In this document: positions 1-9,888 of the stretch, in pieces
Position numbering within the stretch: the stretch's first letter is position 1
Layout: every line of letters starts with the position of its first letter
Origin: Gracilaria domingensis
Lineage: Eukaryota; Rhodophyta; Florideophyceae; Gracilariales; Gracilariaceae
Length of the DNA stretch: 64,000 bases
Direction of reading: 5' to 3'
NCBI GenBank assembly: GCA_022539475.1
Contig: VCMS01000007.1
Location: 231,496-295,495, forward strand
Notes under the pieces: generated by a model
The model's database searches: none
The model's input: the letters and a program-made list of their open reading frames with translations, nothing else
Told to the model about the DNA's origin: nothing
Program-made: the position numbers and the translations under genes

Positions 1-1932
1 ATAATGACCGCTTTGCGGGATGCTGCAATTACTCTCAAATTGAGGAAGTGTGAGTTTTTCACTCACTCAGTGAAGTATCTGGGCCATGTCATACGTCCAG
101 GACGGTTACTGATCGAGGAAGCTCGCGTGAAGTCCCTCAAAGAGGCGAAGCACCCCACTACACAGACAGAGCTACGCTCCTTTCTAGGGCTATGCAACGT
201 TTATAGACGGTTCATTTCTCGCTTCGCGAAGATCGCGGGACCGCTCAACGAACTCCTGAAGAAGGGACAACCGCCCAAATTGGGACCACTTACCCCCACG
301 CAAGTGGAGGCCTTCAACTCTCTTAAAGAGGCTGTTACCACGGCACCCGTGTTAGCGTTATCAAAGAACGGGTTGCCGTACACCGTGGATACGGATTCGA
401 GCGATTACCAAATTGGCTGCGCTCTCTTTCAGACTACACCCGAAGGGGAACGCAAACCAATTGGCTATTGGTCTCGTACACTCAACGTGCACGAGCGCAA
501 TTACTCGGTATCCGAGAAGGAGTGTCTCGCCATGGTATGGGCTTTGCAGACTCTACGACCATATCTTATGGGTGTGCACTTTACCGTCAATACGGATCAT
601 TCCGCCTTGCGTTGGTTAATGTCAGTCACGGAGCCTTCCGGACGCTTAATGCGTTGGCGTCTTCGGCTTGCCGAGTTTGACTACGAGGTCACCTATAAGA
701 AGGGTTGTTTAAACGCGCAAGCGGATGCTCTTTCACGTCTAGGAACTGAAGGTGAAGCTTTACCCCTCGATGACGAGGATGAAGATATCCCCTGTTTCCT
801 CATGGAGGAGGGTGATGAAGACTACGACATCGTGTCGGACGACATCTGTGATGATTTGCTCGTCGCAGACGGTGAAGACCCGGAATCCGGTACATTCGTC
901 CCCATTACTCCAGAAGAGCTGGTGCGGGAACAGCAATCTGACCCGTTCTGTACGAGGATACGCTCCCAAATTAATGGTGGTGCTAACATCCCGTTCGGGG
1001 TCAACACACAAGGTTACCTCGTCAGAGTGGTTCGTTCTACCCCACAGATTGTGGTTCCTCACTCCTTACAAACAAGGGTATTGCATCTCTCGCATCACTC
1101 GCGGATGGCTTCCCATCCGGGTGCTAAGCGGTTATACACGACACTGCGTCGGGATTTCTACTGGCCCGCGTTAGCGTTGGACTGCTACACCACCGTGAAG
1201 GCGTGTACACATTGTGCTCGAGAGCGAGTTAAACAGCGTCGCCATGCGAAGAAACTAACACTTTTCCCCGCAAGGGCGCCGTTGGAGTTTATTGCCATCG
1301 ATATACTCGGCGAGTTCTTGCGTACTTCCCGAGGAAATCGGTTCTTACTCGTTATTACGGATAGATTCAGTAAGCTAGTCCGGACAGTTCCGTTGAAGTC
1401 GATTACAGCACGCAGTGTTGCAGAGGCATTCGTTCGCCATTGGGTTATGGTCTACGGTCCCCCGGTCAATCTCCTCTCAGATAATGGTCCGCAGTTTACT
1501 GCACGTTTCTTCCAGGATGTCTGTCGGATACTCGACGTGAAGAATCTCTTCACGACGACGTATCATCCCCAATGCAATGGGCAAGTCGAACGGTTTAACC
1601 GGACGATGCTCTCCGCGTTGCGGGCTTATACTGTTGAACACCCGAAAACTTGGGATCTCTACACGGATACCGTGACGTATGCGTATAATACGCAAGTTCA
1701 CAGAGTAACTGGTTTATCGCCCTTTGAGCTCGTGCTCTCACGGACACCACCGCCAGTTGCGGTTGAACCATCAGCAAAGCTGGATACGTCACCGTCAATA
1801 CGGGATCACTACTTGCAATGGAAGCAGTGGTTATCCGCAATGGTACCTGTCGCCAGGTCGTCAATGGCGAAAGCACAACACGCTTACAAGCGGAACTTTG
1901 ATCCCGGGTACGGAGACCACTACCGCCACTGA
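1..1932 (+). CDS. Retrotransposon pol: RT thumb/connection, RNase H, integrase (partial)
   Basis: The frame is open from base 1. The first ~100 residues are the end of the reverse transcriptase (a KYLGHVI-like motif, then SFLGLCNVYRRFI). RNase H follows at about residues 115-245, with DTDSSDYQIGCAL, a conserved SEKECLA and TDHSALRWL supplying the acidic residues, ending at QADALSRLG. The integrase has an HHCC zinc finger (HLSHHSRMASHPG ... CTHCARERV, about 355-405) and a DDE core (AIDILGEF; LSDNGPQF; GQVERFNRT, about 430-550). The frame stops at 1930-1932 just before the GPY/F module, which continues in another frame. The role is copying element RNA to DNA and inserting it into the genome. 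Confidence 0.92.
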   Translation: MMTALRDAAITLKLRKCEFFTHSVKYLGHVIRPGRLLIEEARVKSLKEAKHPTTQTELRSFLGLCNVYRRFISRFAKIAGPLNELLKKGQPPKLGPLTPTQVEAFNSLKEAVTTAPVLALSKNGLPYTVDTDSSDYQIGCALFQTTPEGERKPIGYWSRTLNVHERNYSVSEKECLAMVWALQTLRPYLMGVHFTVNTDHSALRWLMSVTEPSGRLMRWRLRLAEFDYEVTYKKGCLNAQADALSRLGTEGEALPLDDEDEDIPCFLMEEGDEDYDIVSDDICDDLLVADGEDPESGTFVPITPEELVREQQSDPFCTRIRSQINGGANIPFGVNTQGYLVRVVRSTPQIVVPHSLQTRVLHLSHHSRMASHPGAKRLYTTLRRDFYWPALALDCYTTVKACTHCARERVKQRRHAKKLTLFPARAPLEFIAIDILGEFLRTSRGNRFLLVITDRFSKLVRTVPLKSITARSVAEAFVRHWVMVYGPPVNLLSDNGPQFTARFFQDVCRILDVKNLFTTTYHPQCNGQVERFNRTMLSALRAYTVEHPKTWDLYTDTVTYAYNTQVHRVTGLSPFELVLSRTPPPVAVEPSAKLDTSPSIRDHYLQWKQWLSAMVPVARSSMAKAQHAYKRNFDPGYGDHYRH

Positions 1933-3751
1933 AAGTGGGAAACCTCGCCTTTGTCAGGAAGGAGTACTACAACCCTGAAAAGGAGCGGCGCCACAAGCTT
2001 TCACCCATCGCTGATGGTCCGTACCGCGTTGTCAGCGTGAACAAGGACACAGCCGTACTGGAAGTTGTGACGCTCATGAGCGTTTCTCCCGCGATCGCGT
2101 GGTAAGAGGTCCAACCGTTCACACGGAAGTACTTTCGGACACACAGCAGGAAGCTGGACAGACAGAGAACCGAGGAACCTCGTCGCAGAACACTACACCC
2201 ACTGTGGGGCTCCGTCACCCAACACGGGGTCTCGCAGATGTACCGATTATATCGTCGCAAGCCGAGGTATCGGAACATACACCGCTGGTGAAATCGCGTT
2301 TCACAGCGTCTGTTACACCGTCAACTGACGTGATGACTGCTCCCCGTAACGCTCCACCTAAGGAGGGGGAGGGGAATTCACGCGTTGTCGCGGAGAGTGA
2401 GTCACCGGTGTCGCTACCGTCGCAGCACCGTGATTCACGGGAAAGTAATGAAGCAGAGGCAGAGTCGCCTCAGGACACCGTCGAAGACGTAGTTGCTACG
2501 GACACCACTGTCAGTGGGAAGGATCACCCGCTGTCGCGTGTTGAAGTCGCGAAGGACGCGCCGCAGTCGGCCGCTGTCGCGCAGAACTCTGCGGAGGATA
2601 CACAACCTTCCACGAAGGATCGCGACCTTCAGGAAGGACACCGCACGCAACGAACGGACTCAAGGTTGTCCCAGGATACTGGTATTGCTCACCCATCTGG
2701 GGAATTGTCACAGGAACACGCGCCCATCGTCGCACGGACGCAGGACGCGGAGCATGCTCTCGTTCGCGAAGTTTCCACGGCAAGGCCAGAAGTTGATCAA
2801 GAACACCCGACTTCTCGGCAGAGCAAGGCTACAGCGAAGCTGGATACTGTATCACGGAGTATTCCGGACGCGCAGTCGCCGCACTCCGCCGCTGACGACC
2901 GCCGCAAACCGCCTTCGCAGGCGCGCTGTAGGGTAGTCACGGCAGATCCCGGTATCGTTGACACTGCAGAGCAGGAAGAAGAGAAGACGCTCGCTGAAGC
3001 GAAGATCAAGCACCCCGGTTCGGGTAATGGTAGTGTACCGTTGCACCCAGCTTTGGGGAAGTCGCAAGTCGCACGTCATGACGTTTCGATAAGTCATGAC
3101 GGCGCACCGCTCGCTGGAGATACGGATTACAGCCCTGATTTAGGGAAAACGCACACTGCATCTGCAGGAGCGCTTGCGCACCACAAATCTTGGGGTGCGC
3201 AGCGCGCGCCACACAATGGGCCAATCACAACTCGTGGCAGTGCCACCACCGCGAAACGTCGCGTGTCGTCACGTGAACCGGCACGTGCCGTGGTGAACAA
3301 TCCGCCTCCGCGTTCGCCTTCACCGTCAAGACGGGAACTGCCGCATGAACTAGCCGTTCGCGGACCCGCCGAAGCGGCGAAGCTGCTTGAGAAGACCCGG
3401 ATTCCGGAAGCGACCACTCAGCGGAGGACACACTTACCGCCGAAGGCGTCAGGAGAAACTCACAGCACCGCTGGTGACTATGTAACGGCACCGCCGCGAC
3501 ACGCTGACGACCCTTCGCAGGAAGAGCTCGAGCGGGGAGTTTACTCGAAAGAGTTCGTTGTCGACCACATAGTGGGGCACAGTTGGAACCCGAAGGGGTA
3601 TGTTCAGTACCAGGTACGCTGGTATGGCTATCCGCCGTCGCGGGACTCGGACGAACCCGTAGAGCACCTACCCCGATCGAAGATCGTGCAGTACCACCGT
3701 CGTACTAACACGGCGTTGCCGGCTAATCTACATCAAGCGATGGTCGGTTAA
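1923..3751 (+). pseudogene. Integrase C-terminus: GPY/F module, long disordered linker, chromodomain (frameshifted)
   Basis: After the pol stop at 1932, the GPY/F-type region reads in the frame beginning at 1923 (GNLAFVRKEYY ... ADGPYRVVSV) and ends at a stop near 2103. The protein then continues in a third frame with DAHERFSRDRVVRGP, which is open to 3751. That frame has no credible ATG of its own, so this is one protein broken by two frameshifts. About 400 residues of low-complexity Ser/Thr/Glu/Pro-rich sequence precede a chromodomain at the extreme C-terminus (about 3541-3720: EFVVDHIVGHSW, YQVRWYGYPPSRDSDEP, YHRR). Integrase chromodomains usually direct insertion to marked chromatin. The linker is unusually long for this class. 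Confidence 0.8.
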
Positions 3752-3940
3752 CACACGTCGCTGGAGACGGAAGCTTATCGCGTACCGCGCACGAACGGTT
3801 CTACGAACCACAACACTCAATCGAGGAACGCTGCGACAACCTCCAGAGGAGTACTGTACCGCTACTCGCGTGGTGAGGAGACACTCTATTGAGAGGACAG
3901 TTGAAGTTCGAATAGTAACGCCCTCAGGAAGAGGAGAAGT

Positions 3941-4100
3941 TAAGAAGCACTCGCAAGAGGAAGAAGACTCTATGAAGAGGAAAAGGAAGCTCAGAAGAGG
4001 AAGAAGCACTCGCAAGAGGAAGAAGACTCTATGAAGAGGAAAAGGAAGCTCAGAAGAGAAGAAGCACTCGTAAGAGGAAGAAGCACTCGTAAGAGGAAGA
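3941..4100 (+). repeat. Purine-rich tandem repeat in the retroelement
   Basis: A unit of about 59 bp beginning AGAAGCACTCGCAAGAGGAA occurs twice almost perfectly (about 3943-4001 and 4002-4059). Two truncated copies of 19-20 bp with AAGCACTCGTAAGAGG follow. The strand is almost entirely A/G. The repeat lies in the untranslated stretch 3752-4283 between the chromodomain frame and the end of the antisense ORF. No open frame crosses it on the plus strand. Confidence 0.85.
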
Positions 4101-4283
4101 TCACCCCGGAAGGGAGAAGTTAAGAAGTATACACCTTGGAAGAAGGGAAGAAGTCTTGAGATCAAGAGAAGTTCACAGTTTACTGGTCAATGTTACTATG
4201 TTGTGGCTCGCTAGTCGAGCACACAACGGCCAAGTTATTGGGTATCAGCTAGGAAGGACTCCCTAGAGGAGAAGCTGCACGAG

Positions 4284-6329
4284 TTACTCGGATTCCTGCT
4301 GGTCTCCAGCGTTCGCAAGCTGCGCAATTAGCGCGTCGCGCATCTGCGAGACGTCGCCAGATGTCGAGTCGGAGATACCAGCCTCGCTGAGGAATTGAGC
4401 TATCACGGCAGCCCGTGCTTCGTGGGTAAGTCCCGCGTTCGCGGCTTCGTTCGGCGTAGCCGACGCCGCCATCGCAGGCGAAGCAACATTCTCCGCTGGA
4501 GTCGGAACCGCCACAGGCGTAGGAACAGGAGCCACTACGGGCCCAGGAGCCGCTAGAGGCGCAGAGGGAACATTCACCGGAGTCGAGAAGATCGCGTCGA
4601 CACCCGCTTGGGGACCTGGCACTGCTGAAGCAGGTACTGCCCCCTCCACCGGAGCTGCTGCGAAGTTGTCATCGCCATAGTCGTCACCGTCATCGGGAGC
4701 GTCATCAACCATGATGTTTTGATCCCCGACAGGGTGAAAGAACTCATCAGTCATGATGAAACCCGTTGGGTGCCCCGGAGGGATGACTCGCTCGGCATTC
4801 CGAAGAAGTTCCGCCTCGGCGTTGGTAATCGGCACCCGTGTCCAGGGGTCGTAGTAGATGTAATCACCCGACAGTGGGGACCTGCGACCCGGAGACCGGT
4901 CAATGGCAAGATCGCCTTCGTCGCGCGCGCTCTGCGAACGAGGAACCTGGTTCCAGTCGACTCCATCAATCACTCGCAAGAGGCACATGACTTCCGAGAA
5001 GTTTCCATTACCGCCAAGCGGGATAGTGAGATCCAAGGCTCGGATGAGTTGCCGCAAGCGCGGGGGAATGAACCACAGTCGATACTGGTCATATACCTCG
5101 TTGAGGAGATACACCGCTGTTCGCGCCGCCCACTCCGTGAGGACAACGCTCCACCATCCCGTAAACGGGTTTGTCACGAGCCTACTACCCACATACGTGA
5201 GACAGGGGGGGAGTTCCACGTAACAGCCACGGCAGACCTCCACGGACGCCCACACAAAGGGGAGAGGAACATATCTCCCACGCATGTGGCGCGGACGAAT
5301 CCGGTTTGACTCCGTGTTTTGATACGGGATAAGGTAACCCCATCGGGAGCGGGCACGTCGTTCGGGACGGATCATTGTTTGAAGGTAGTTGGACCGCGGT
5401 ACGCGTGGGAGATATCGAAATTCTGCACGCAGAAGCGGACGGGTCCAGCACAGGAGATCCTGGTGAACGGGGACGTTCTGGTAACGCTCCACCACACCGG
5501 CGAGCCGGGCAAGATTCTCTCCATATTGGATTTCGCCGAGTGTTCGGAAGAAGGCCACGTCGAAACGGAAGTTCGCCGGAATCGGGCGCTCTGAGTACGT
5601 GCGAAACATGCGCATGTGCGCTACGCGAACCATGGCCGCTCGGGCGGAGTTGTGCGACTGACCACGATGGTGGACGAGCGCGTTGGTAGGCACGGTAATC
5701 CGGTAATGCCAGTCGAACGTCACCGTCATCCAGACGTGCACGCCTCCTGGGAGGTGACCACTGCCATCGGCATACGCCTCGACGAGGGAACGATTGGTCA
5801 CGCCTTGCGGATGAAACCACGGAGCCCGTAAGAACGGTGTGGGATTGCTGCGAGGGTCGACGTTGTCGAGTTCGTCATACGACGCCCACGCGCCCGCATA
5901 CGGGTTGACTACCGGTTGGACCGGAACAGCAGGAGCGATCCAGTTCCACTGCGGTACAGACGCCGGGGGCGGAAGTTGACCACCCGTCTGGGGAAGAGGA
6001 GCCGTGTGAAATCCCGGATTGACCGGTTGCGGAAACGGAACGCCAGCGGAAGACGGCTGTGAGAGAGGCACTCCAGAGGAGGAAGGGTGTGAAGGCCCAG
6101 CGAAACCACCAACGTATTGGTTCTGAGACCCGCCAGGCGGTTGGTTGCTACCCTGATTCGGGTTCGGCATCGCGGGAAGCGCGCGAGGAAGAGACGAAAG
6201 CGCTGGAAGCGAGAGAGAAGGGAGAGCGCGCCGAGGTATCGGAGGAGACACTACCGCAGTACGCGTGGAGAGGGGTGGACCGGAGTCGCCGTTAGAAGAG
6301 ACCGGGGAGGCCGGATTGGAGACCGTCAT
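4284..6329 (-). CDS. Antisense ORF inside the retrotransposon, unknown protein
   Basis: An uninterrupted 681-codon frame runs opposite to pol. The first ATG is at 6329; the frame stays open up to 6392 without an earlier ATG. The N-terminus (about 160 residues) is Pro/Ser/Gln-rich and probably disordered. Residues ~160-480 look folded and are rich in Trp, Arg and aromatics (motifs such as WASYDELDNVDP, GGVHVWMTVTFDWHYRI, NPFTGWWSVVLTEWAARTAVYLL). The C-terminal ~150 residues are acidic, then Ala/Pro/Val-rich. I recognise no domain. Additional antisense ORFs between pol and the 3' LTR are known from some plant Ty3/gypsy elements (for example gene 23 of Grande). Its intactness, while pol-chromo is frameshifted, suggests recent selection or youth of the copy. 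Confidence 0.75.
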   Translation of the reverse strand: MTVSNPASPVSSNGDSGPPLSTRTAVVSPPIPRRALPSLSLPALSSLPRALPAMPNPNQGSNQPPGGSQNQYVGGFAGPSHPSSSGVPLSQPSSAGVPFPQPVNPGFHTAPLPQTGGQLPPPASVPQWNWIAPAVPVQPVVNPYAGAWASYDELDNVDPRSNPTPFLRAPWFHPQGVTNRSLVEAYADGSGHLPGGVHVWMTVTFDWHYRITVPTNALVHHRGQSHNSARAAMVRVAHMRMFRTYSERPIPANFRFDVAFFRTLGEIQYGENLARLAGVVERYQNVPVHQDLLCWTRPLLRAEFRYLPRVPRSNYLQTMIRPERRARSRWGYLIPYQNTESNRIRPRHMRGRYVPLPFVWASVEVCRGCYVELPPCLTYVGSRLVTNPFTGWWSVVLTEWAARTAVYLLNEVYDQYRLWFIPPRLRQLIRALDLTIPLGGNGNFSEVMCLLRVIDGVDWNQVPRSQSARDEGDLAIDRSPGRRSPLSGDYIYYDPWTRVPITNAEAELLRNAERVIPPGHPTGFIMTDEFFHPVGDQNIMVDDAPDDGDDYGDDNFAAAPVEGAVPASAVPGPQAGVDAIFSTPVNVPSAPLAAPGPVVAPVPTPVAVPTPAENVASPAMAASATPNEAANAGLTHEARAAVIAQFLSEAGISDSTSGDVSQMRDALIAQLANAGDQQESE

Positions 6330-6392
6330 GCCGACGTGCTTAAATACACTCCAGAGGAGGAAAACGAAATCGCTCGCGTGGTCGTCTCGCAC

Positions 6393-6408
6393 CCTAAGGA
6401 GGGGGAAA
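6393..6408 (+). other. Polypurine tract (plus-strand primer)
   Basis: CTAAGGAGGGGGAAA lies immediately before the LTR start TG. This is the expected position and composition of the primer for second-strand synthesis in LTR retrotransposons. Confidence 0.85.
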
Positions 6409-7224
6409 TGTAGTGCAACGCGATTGCGGGACTCCTTCGCTGATGCGATTCATAACATGCACGGCGATGCCGGGAGGTGGTGGCACACAGTATGAGTAAC
6501 TGGTGAGATCAGCCCATTCTTGGGTATACTTAATATTAGAATTAGTGTTATGAGGCGCACGGCTTAGCCGGTGGGTCACACACGTGTGGGAAGTTTGCAC
6601 CCATTAGTTGGGGTATTTTAGATGTTTATTCTAGATATTTTCGCTACACCGCTTGACAGTGGGTTGGCACTCTACACTACTTAGTAGGTTGAGCTGCACC
6701 CATTGTCGGGGAAGTAAACGAATCAACCGAGTGTTCGGCTCTGATGTTTCACCCTTGGTGACCGATATCCTCCTCCCGGAGAGTCGGCACCTTGTGCAGG
6801 GCTCATCATCCGCCTCGCGGCATCATTAACACCACTACCGCTTTCGCGTGTTTACTTTGTGTGTGTTTTCTTTATTTCTGTCCCTGTTATACAGGTAGCA
6901 CTACTTGGTGTACCGGTGCATACCGTTCGTGGCTCGACACACTCGCGTGGGCTATTACCGCTCTCGCGTGTCATCGCCACACTCGTGGGTACCGCGTGCT
7001 ACGCACGTGACGCTACTGCCGACTTGTGTCGTGTGTTCTCTACCGCTGGACGCTTCTTCTTCGCCGCTTCGCTCCCTCCATTACTTGGGAAGGGTCGACC
7101 CCGGTCTTACACCCGGCATTGCCGTGTCGTACCTGTGGGAGCGCTCTACTGCTGTGCTCGCCTCTTGAGAGAGGGTCTGAACCGCCTTTGCGTGTCTTTC
7201 CCCATCGCTGGGTTTTGCACAACA
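6409..7224 (+). repeat. 3' long terminal repeat
   Basis: The LTR begins TGTAGTGCAA directly after the polypurine tract and ends TTGCACAACA at 7215-7224, a 10-bp inverted end with one mismatch and the canonical TG...CA termini, giving 816 bp. Small frames inside it have no coding character. The partner 5' LTR is outside the window, so identity between LTRs (insertion age) cannot be judged. Confidence 0.85.
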
Positions 7225-7516
7225 CTTGTTAGCTGTTGTGAGATTGATATTGTTACTTACTCGATTACTTTCGCTCCGTGTGGACCGCAACACATAACGT
7301 TTTCTCTTAGATCTTTTGTCTGGTGGCCTGCTAGCAGCGGGATTTCTGCTCTCTTGTAATGCTTGTCTTCGCTTGTACTCATTCTCGACAGTGCGTTCGA
7401 GTCTTTCATAGAGAGTGAGCTCCATCACAACATTATCTACTTGCGTTTGAGCTGGGCGTCGTAAAGCACCGAGGAGGAACGAAAAGAGGTTGTGCATGGG
7501 GGTACAAGTGCTTTAA

Positions 7517-8790
7517 TCAAGTCTCACTACTAAGATTTGAAATGTGTACAGTTGTCAAATTTAAATCTTCAACAAGGTTGAGTGTTGCAGTAAGCATTTG
7601 CTTGAAGTACTGAGGAAGCAATTCGTCCAGTGTCTGCAAGTTCCGAGAGAATCTAGAAATGATTCTGCCGATTGGGGTTGTATCGAAGAAAGTCAAAGGA
7701 GCTCGTAAGACGCTCTTAATCATCGTATCATGCAGTCTCATCGAAGCGTATAGTGCCAGGATCAATAACCAGATGCTCTGTGCCGTCCTCACTGGGGCAT
7801 AACCCACTGCCAGAGCACAGTATATACCCATGAAGAATCCAATGAGTCTTGTGTCATTCAGAATTTTACGTTCAGACCAGTACGACAGCCACTATTGAAC
7901 GATTACCGAAAACAGTACTGTCGCAGCAAAAAACAAGAGCATGAGAGTAAATATGATCACACCACCGCACGCTATCGCATACTGGTAATATGCCTTGGTA
8001 ACCACGTTTCCAGTCTTTCGCTCTTCCTGTTGCATCAGCATGATCCCTGCTTTTGGTCCAGCTTTGTCTTCTTTTTTTGATCTATTGTCCCCTTGCAGAC
8101 AGACACAGATGCCGAATGCCAACTAACATCATGCACTGAGTCTTCGTTACGATCTTGATCTTCCTTTTCGGGGTGCTCTTCCTCCTCTTCTTGTTCGTTC
8201 ATTAACTGTTGGAAAGAGGACTCTGTTGCAGCGAGAGTGGAGTAGTGTTCTTGGCATCGAATGCTGTCCTGTTCAATAAACAACACTTTTCCACAGTCCG
8301 GAAGTAAGTGGACTTGATTGGTGATCAATATTCTTACCTTTTTCGGCAGTAAACCAGCTTTCGATAAGCCCTTCTGAAACACTTCCTTGCTGACATGGGC
8401 ATCAAACCGGAACGCACAGGCATACCTCCACGCATAGTGCGCGTGAAGTAATGATTCTCCACAAGAGTTTTGAGCAGTGGAGATTAGAAGATTGCAAAGG
8501 ACCATGCAATGCCAACAGAATTTCTAGGAGGATTATCTGCAGTGCTCTTCTCTTCCAAGAATTCAAGCAGACGATTGACAAAGACCTGTTGAACAAGCTG
8601 CATCACCACATCAATGATTTTGAGAACAGTATTCCCAAAGATCTTCATCTTGCAGAGGATTCTTCCAGCCCTGGTGCATGGAGGGGAAGATATGCCATGC
8701 CATCCTTCCTCAAAAGGGTGGACCGAGCATCGCCGCGATTTATTATCAGAGGCCTCTACAACTCAGATGCACGACAAGATTCGATCCACC
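7517..8790 (-). pseudogene. Broken ABCC/MRP-type ABC transporter
   Basis: Read on the minus strand, pieces of an ABCC transporter appear in the correct order but in several frames. They are: the entry to TMD1 (GWKNPLQDEDLW at about 8640-8680, then KIFGNTVLKIIDVVMQLV); the TMD1 loop LVENHYFTRTMRGGMPVRSGLM (about 8425-8490); then abruptly the end of NBD1 (DAHVSKEVFQKGL ... RILITNQVHLLPDCGKVLFIEQ, about 8270-8420); an acidic linker; and TMD2 (QQEERKTGNVVTKAYYQY ... APLTFFDTTPIGRIISRFSRNL). Most of TMD1 and the P-loop half of NBD1 are deleted. A TAG at 7892-7894 interrupts TMD2, a frameshift lies near a T7 run at 8072-8078, and NBD2 is absent. It cannot make a working pump. The LTR element ends 292 bp from its 3' side. 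Confidence 0.85.
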
Positions 8791-8823
8791 GTCGTACTTA
8801 TTAACGCAGATCTTTTTCGCGCT

Positions 8824-9888
8824 TCATATGTGTAATCTATGATCTCCCGAGAACTCAAACGAATTGAAGCAAACAATATGGCGTTCATCTTGTACCTCTT
8901 TCTGAATTAGCTGAGGATTGTACTTCCGTGGTGTAACACGTACTGTTTCCATCAAAAGCGCACTCTTGTTATGAAAATCTGTTATGTTCTTCTCCAATTC
9001 TCCCGTTTGTGCTCTAAAGATCATTTCAGCGTCATTATGAGAACTTGCGATCTCAAATATGGGCGAAAGAACTATTGGAACAGGAGGCATTGAAAGAGTT
9101 TCGGGCGTGTTGTGCGTGTTGTCATCCTTTTTCTCGTTTGTTACCGATTTCATACACCATGTAATCATTCTACATGTTTCCATTCGGTGCTTCATTGCGA
9201 GTTGAATAGCATAGGGCTGTCCTCCACGAATGATGAGAATATCGCCGGCATGCATTCGATAGGTATTGTCTCCCTCAGTGTAATAGGATTCCAACGAAAG
9301 ACCACTTTCTATTTCGCACTTGTCATTTGAAGCGTGAACAATCGAGTCCTGCGACGCAATAGCGACAGATGCGTAACGCATTTTCCAGCCGACAGTTTGA
9401 ATCATTTCGTCGTTGGGAACATGAGTCGCACCCAGAAACAAAAAAATTCTGTAGTCCACACAAGGCTCGTTATCGTGAAAATACGATGAGATGAATCCAC
9501 TCCAAGACGGCAAAAGAAGTTGCGGCAATGACGAAATAAACTTCAATGCGTAGGCTTGAGAGAACTGATAGGATATAATATGAATTATAGAGGATAGTGT
9601 GGCAGAAGATTCAAACGGATCTGTTCTAGAGATCCATGAACTCTTGGAAGGATCTCCAAGTTCCGAAGGAAACGGCGTGACTGTTACGTTATTACTCCAA
9701 TCTTCGCAAAATAAACCTTTCAACGTGAGTCCAGTGTCAATATTTGAGTTGTTCTCAGGGTCATCTTCGTAAAATCCTTTCATAAAGGAAGAGAAATCTG
9801 GCCATAACAATCCTTGACGACCGTTGCTGTCGAGTTCCTGGAACCAGGTATCTCGACTTCGTTTGCAATAGAGCAGCACGTCGTTCAT
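8824..9888 (-). CDS. Unrecognised 354-residue protein
   Basis: A single frame from ATG at 9888 encodes 354 residues. I recognise no family. The centre (about 120-160) has a hydrophobic stretch (YALKFISSLPQLLLPSWSGFI), and residues ~215-245 contain YRMHAGDILIIRGGQPYAIQLA, a beta-strand-turn pattern reminiscent of cupin-like folds; this is only an impression. No signal peptide is evident. It lies beside a decayed ABCC gene and reads in the same direction. It may be a real orphan gene, a piece of a larger intron-containing gene or part of a mobile element. Confidence 0.45.
   Translation of the reverse strand: MNDVLLYCKRSRDTWFQELDSNGRQGLLWPDFSSFMKGFYEDDPENNSNIDTGLTLKGLFCEDWSNNVTVTPFPSELGDPSKSSWISRTDPFESSATLSSIIHIISYQFSQAYALKFISSLPQLLLPSWSGFISSYFHDNEPCVDYRIFLFLGATHVPNDEMIQTVGWKMRYASVAIASQDSIVHASNDKCEIESGLSLESYYTEGDNTYRMHAGDILIIRGGQPYAIQLAMKHRMETCRMITWCMKSVTNEKKDDNTHNTPETLSMPPVPIVLSPIFEIASSHNDAEMIFRAQTGELEKNITDFHNKSALLMETVRVTPRKYNPQLIQKEVQDERHIVCFNSFEFSGDHRLHI

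Larger units (their letters stand above)
1..7224 (+). mobile_element. Ty3/gypsy LTR retrotransposon with chromodomain, 5'-truncated by window edge
   Basis: The order RT C-terminus, RNase H, integrase (zinc finger, DDE core, GPY/F), chromodomain, polypurine tract, LTR is that of a Ty3/gypsy element of chromovirus type. The 5' LTR, gag, protease and most of RT lie outside the window. An antisense ORF of about 680 codons sits between the chromodomain and the 3' LTR. The LTR ends carry short inverted repeats and follow directly after the purine tract, so the right boundary at 7224 is well supported. The expected 5-bp target duplication would begin at 7225 (CTTGT) and cannot be checked here. The copy has two frameshifts near 1930 and 2090, so it is probably not autonomous as read, unless these are assembly errors. 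Confidence 0.9.

Noticed and set aside
7081-7497. Minus-strand frame of 138 codons crossing the LTR end
   Set aside because: It straddles the LTR boundary at 7224 and has no domain or codon support.
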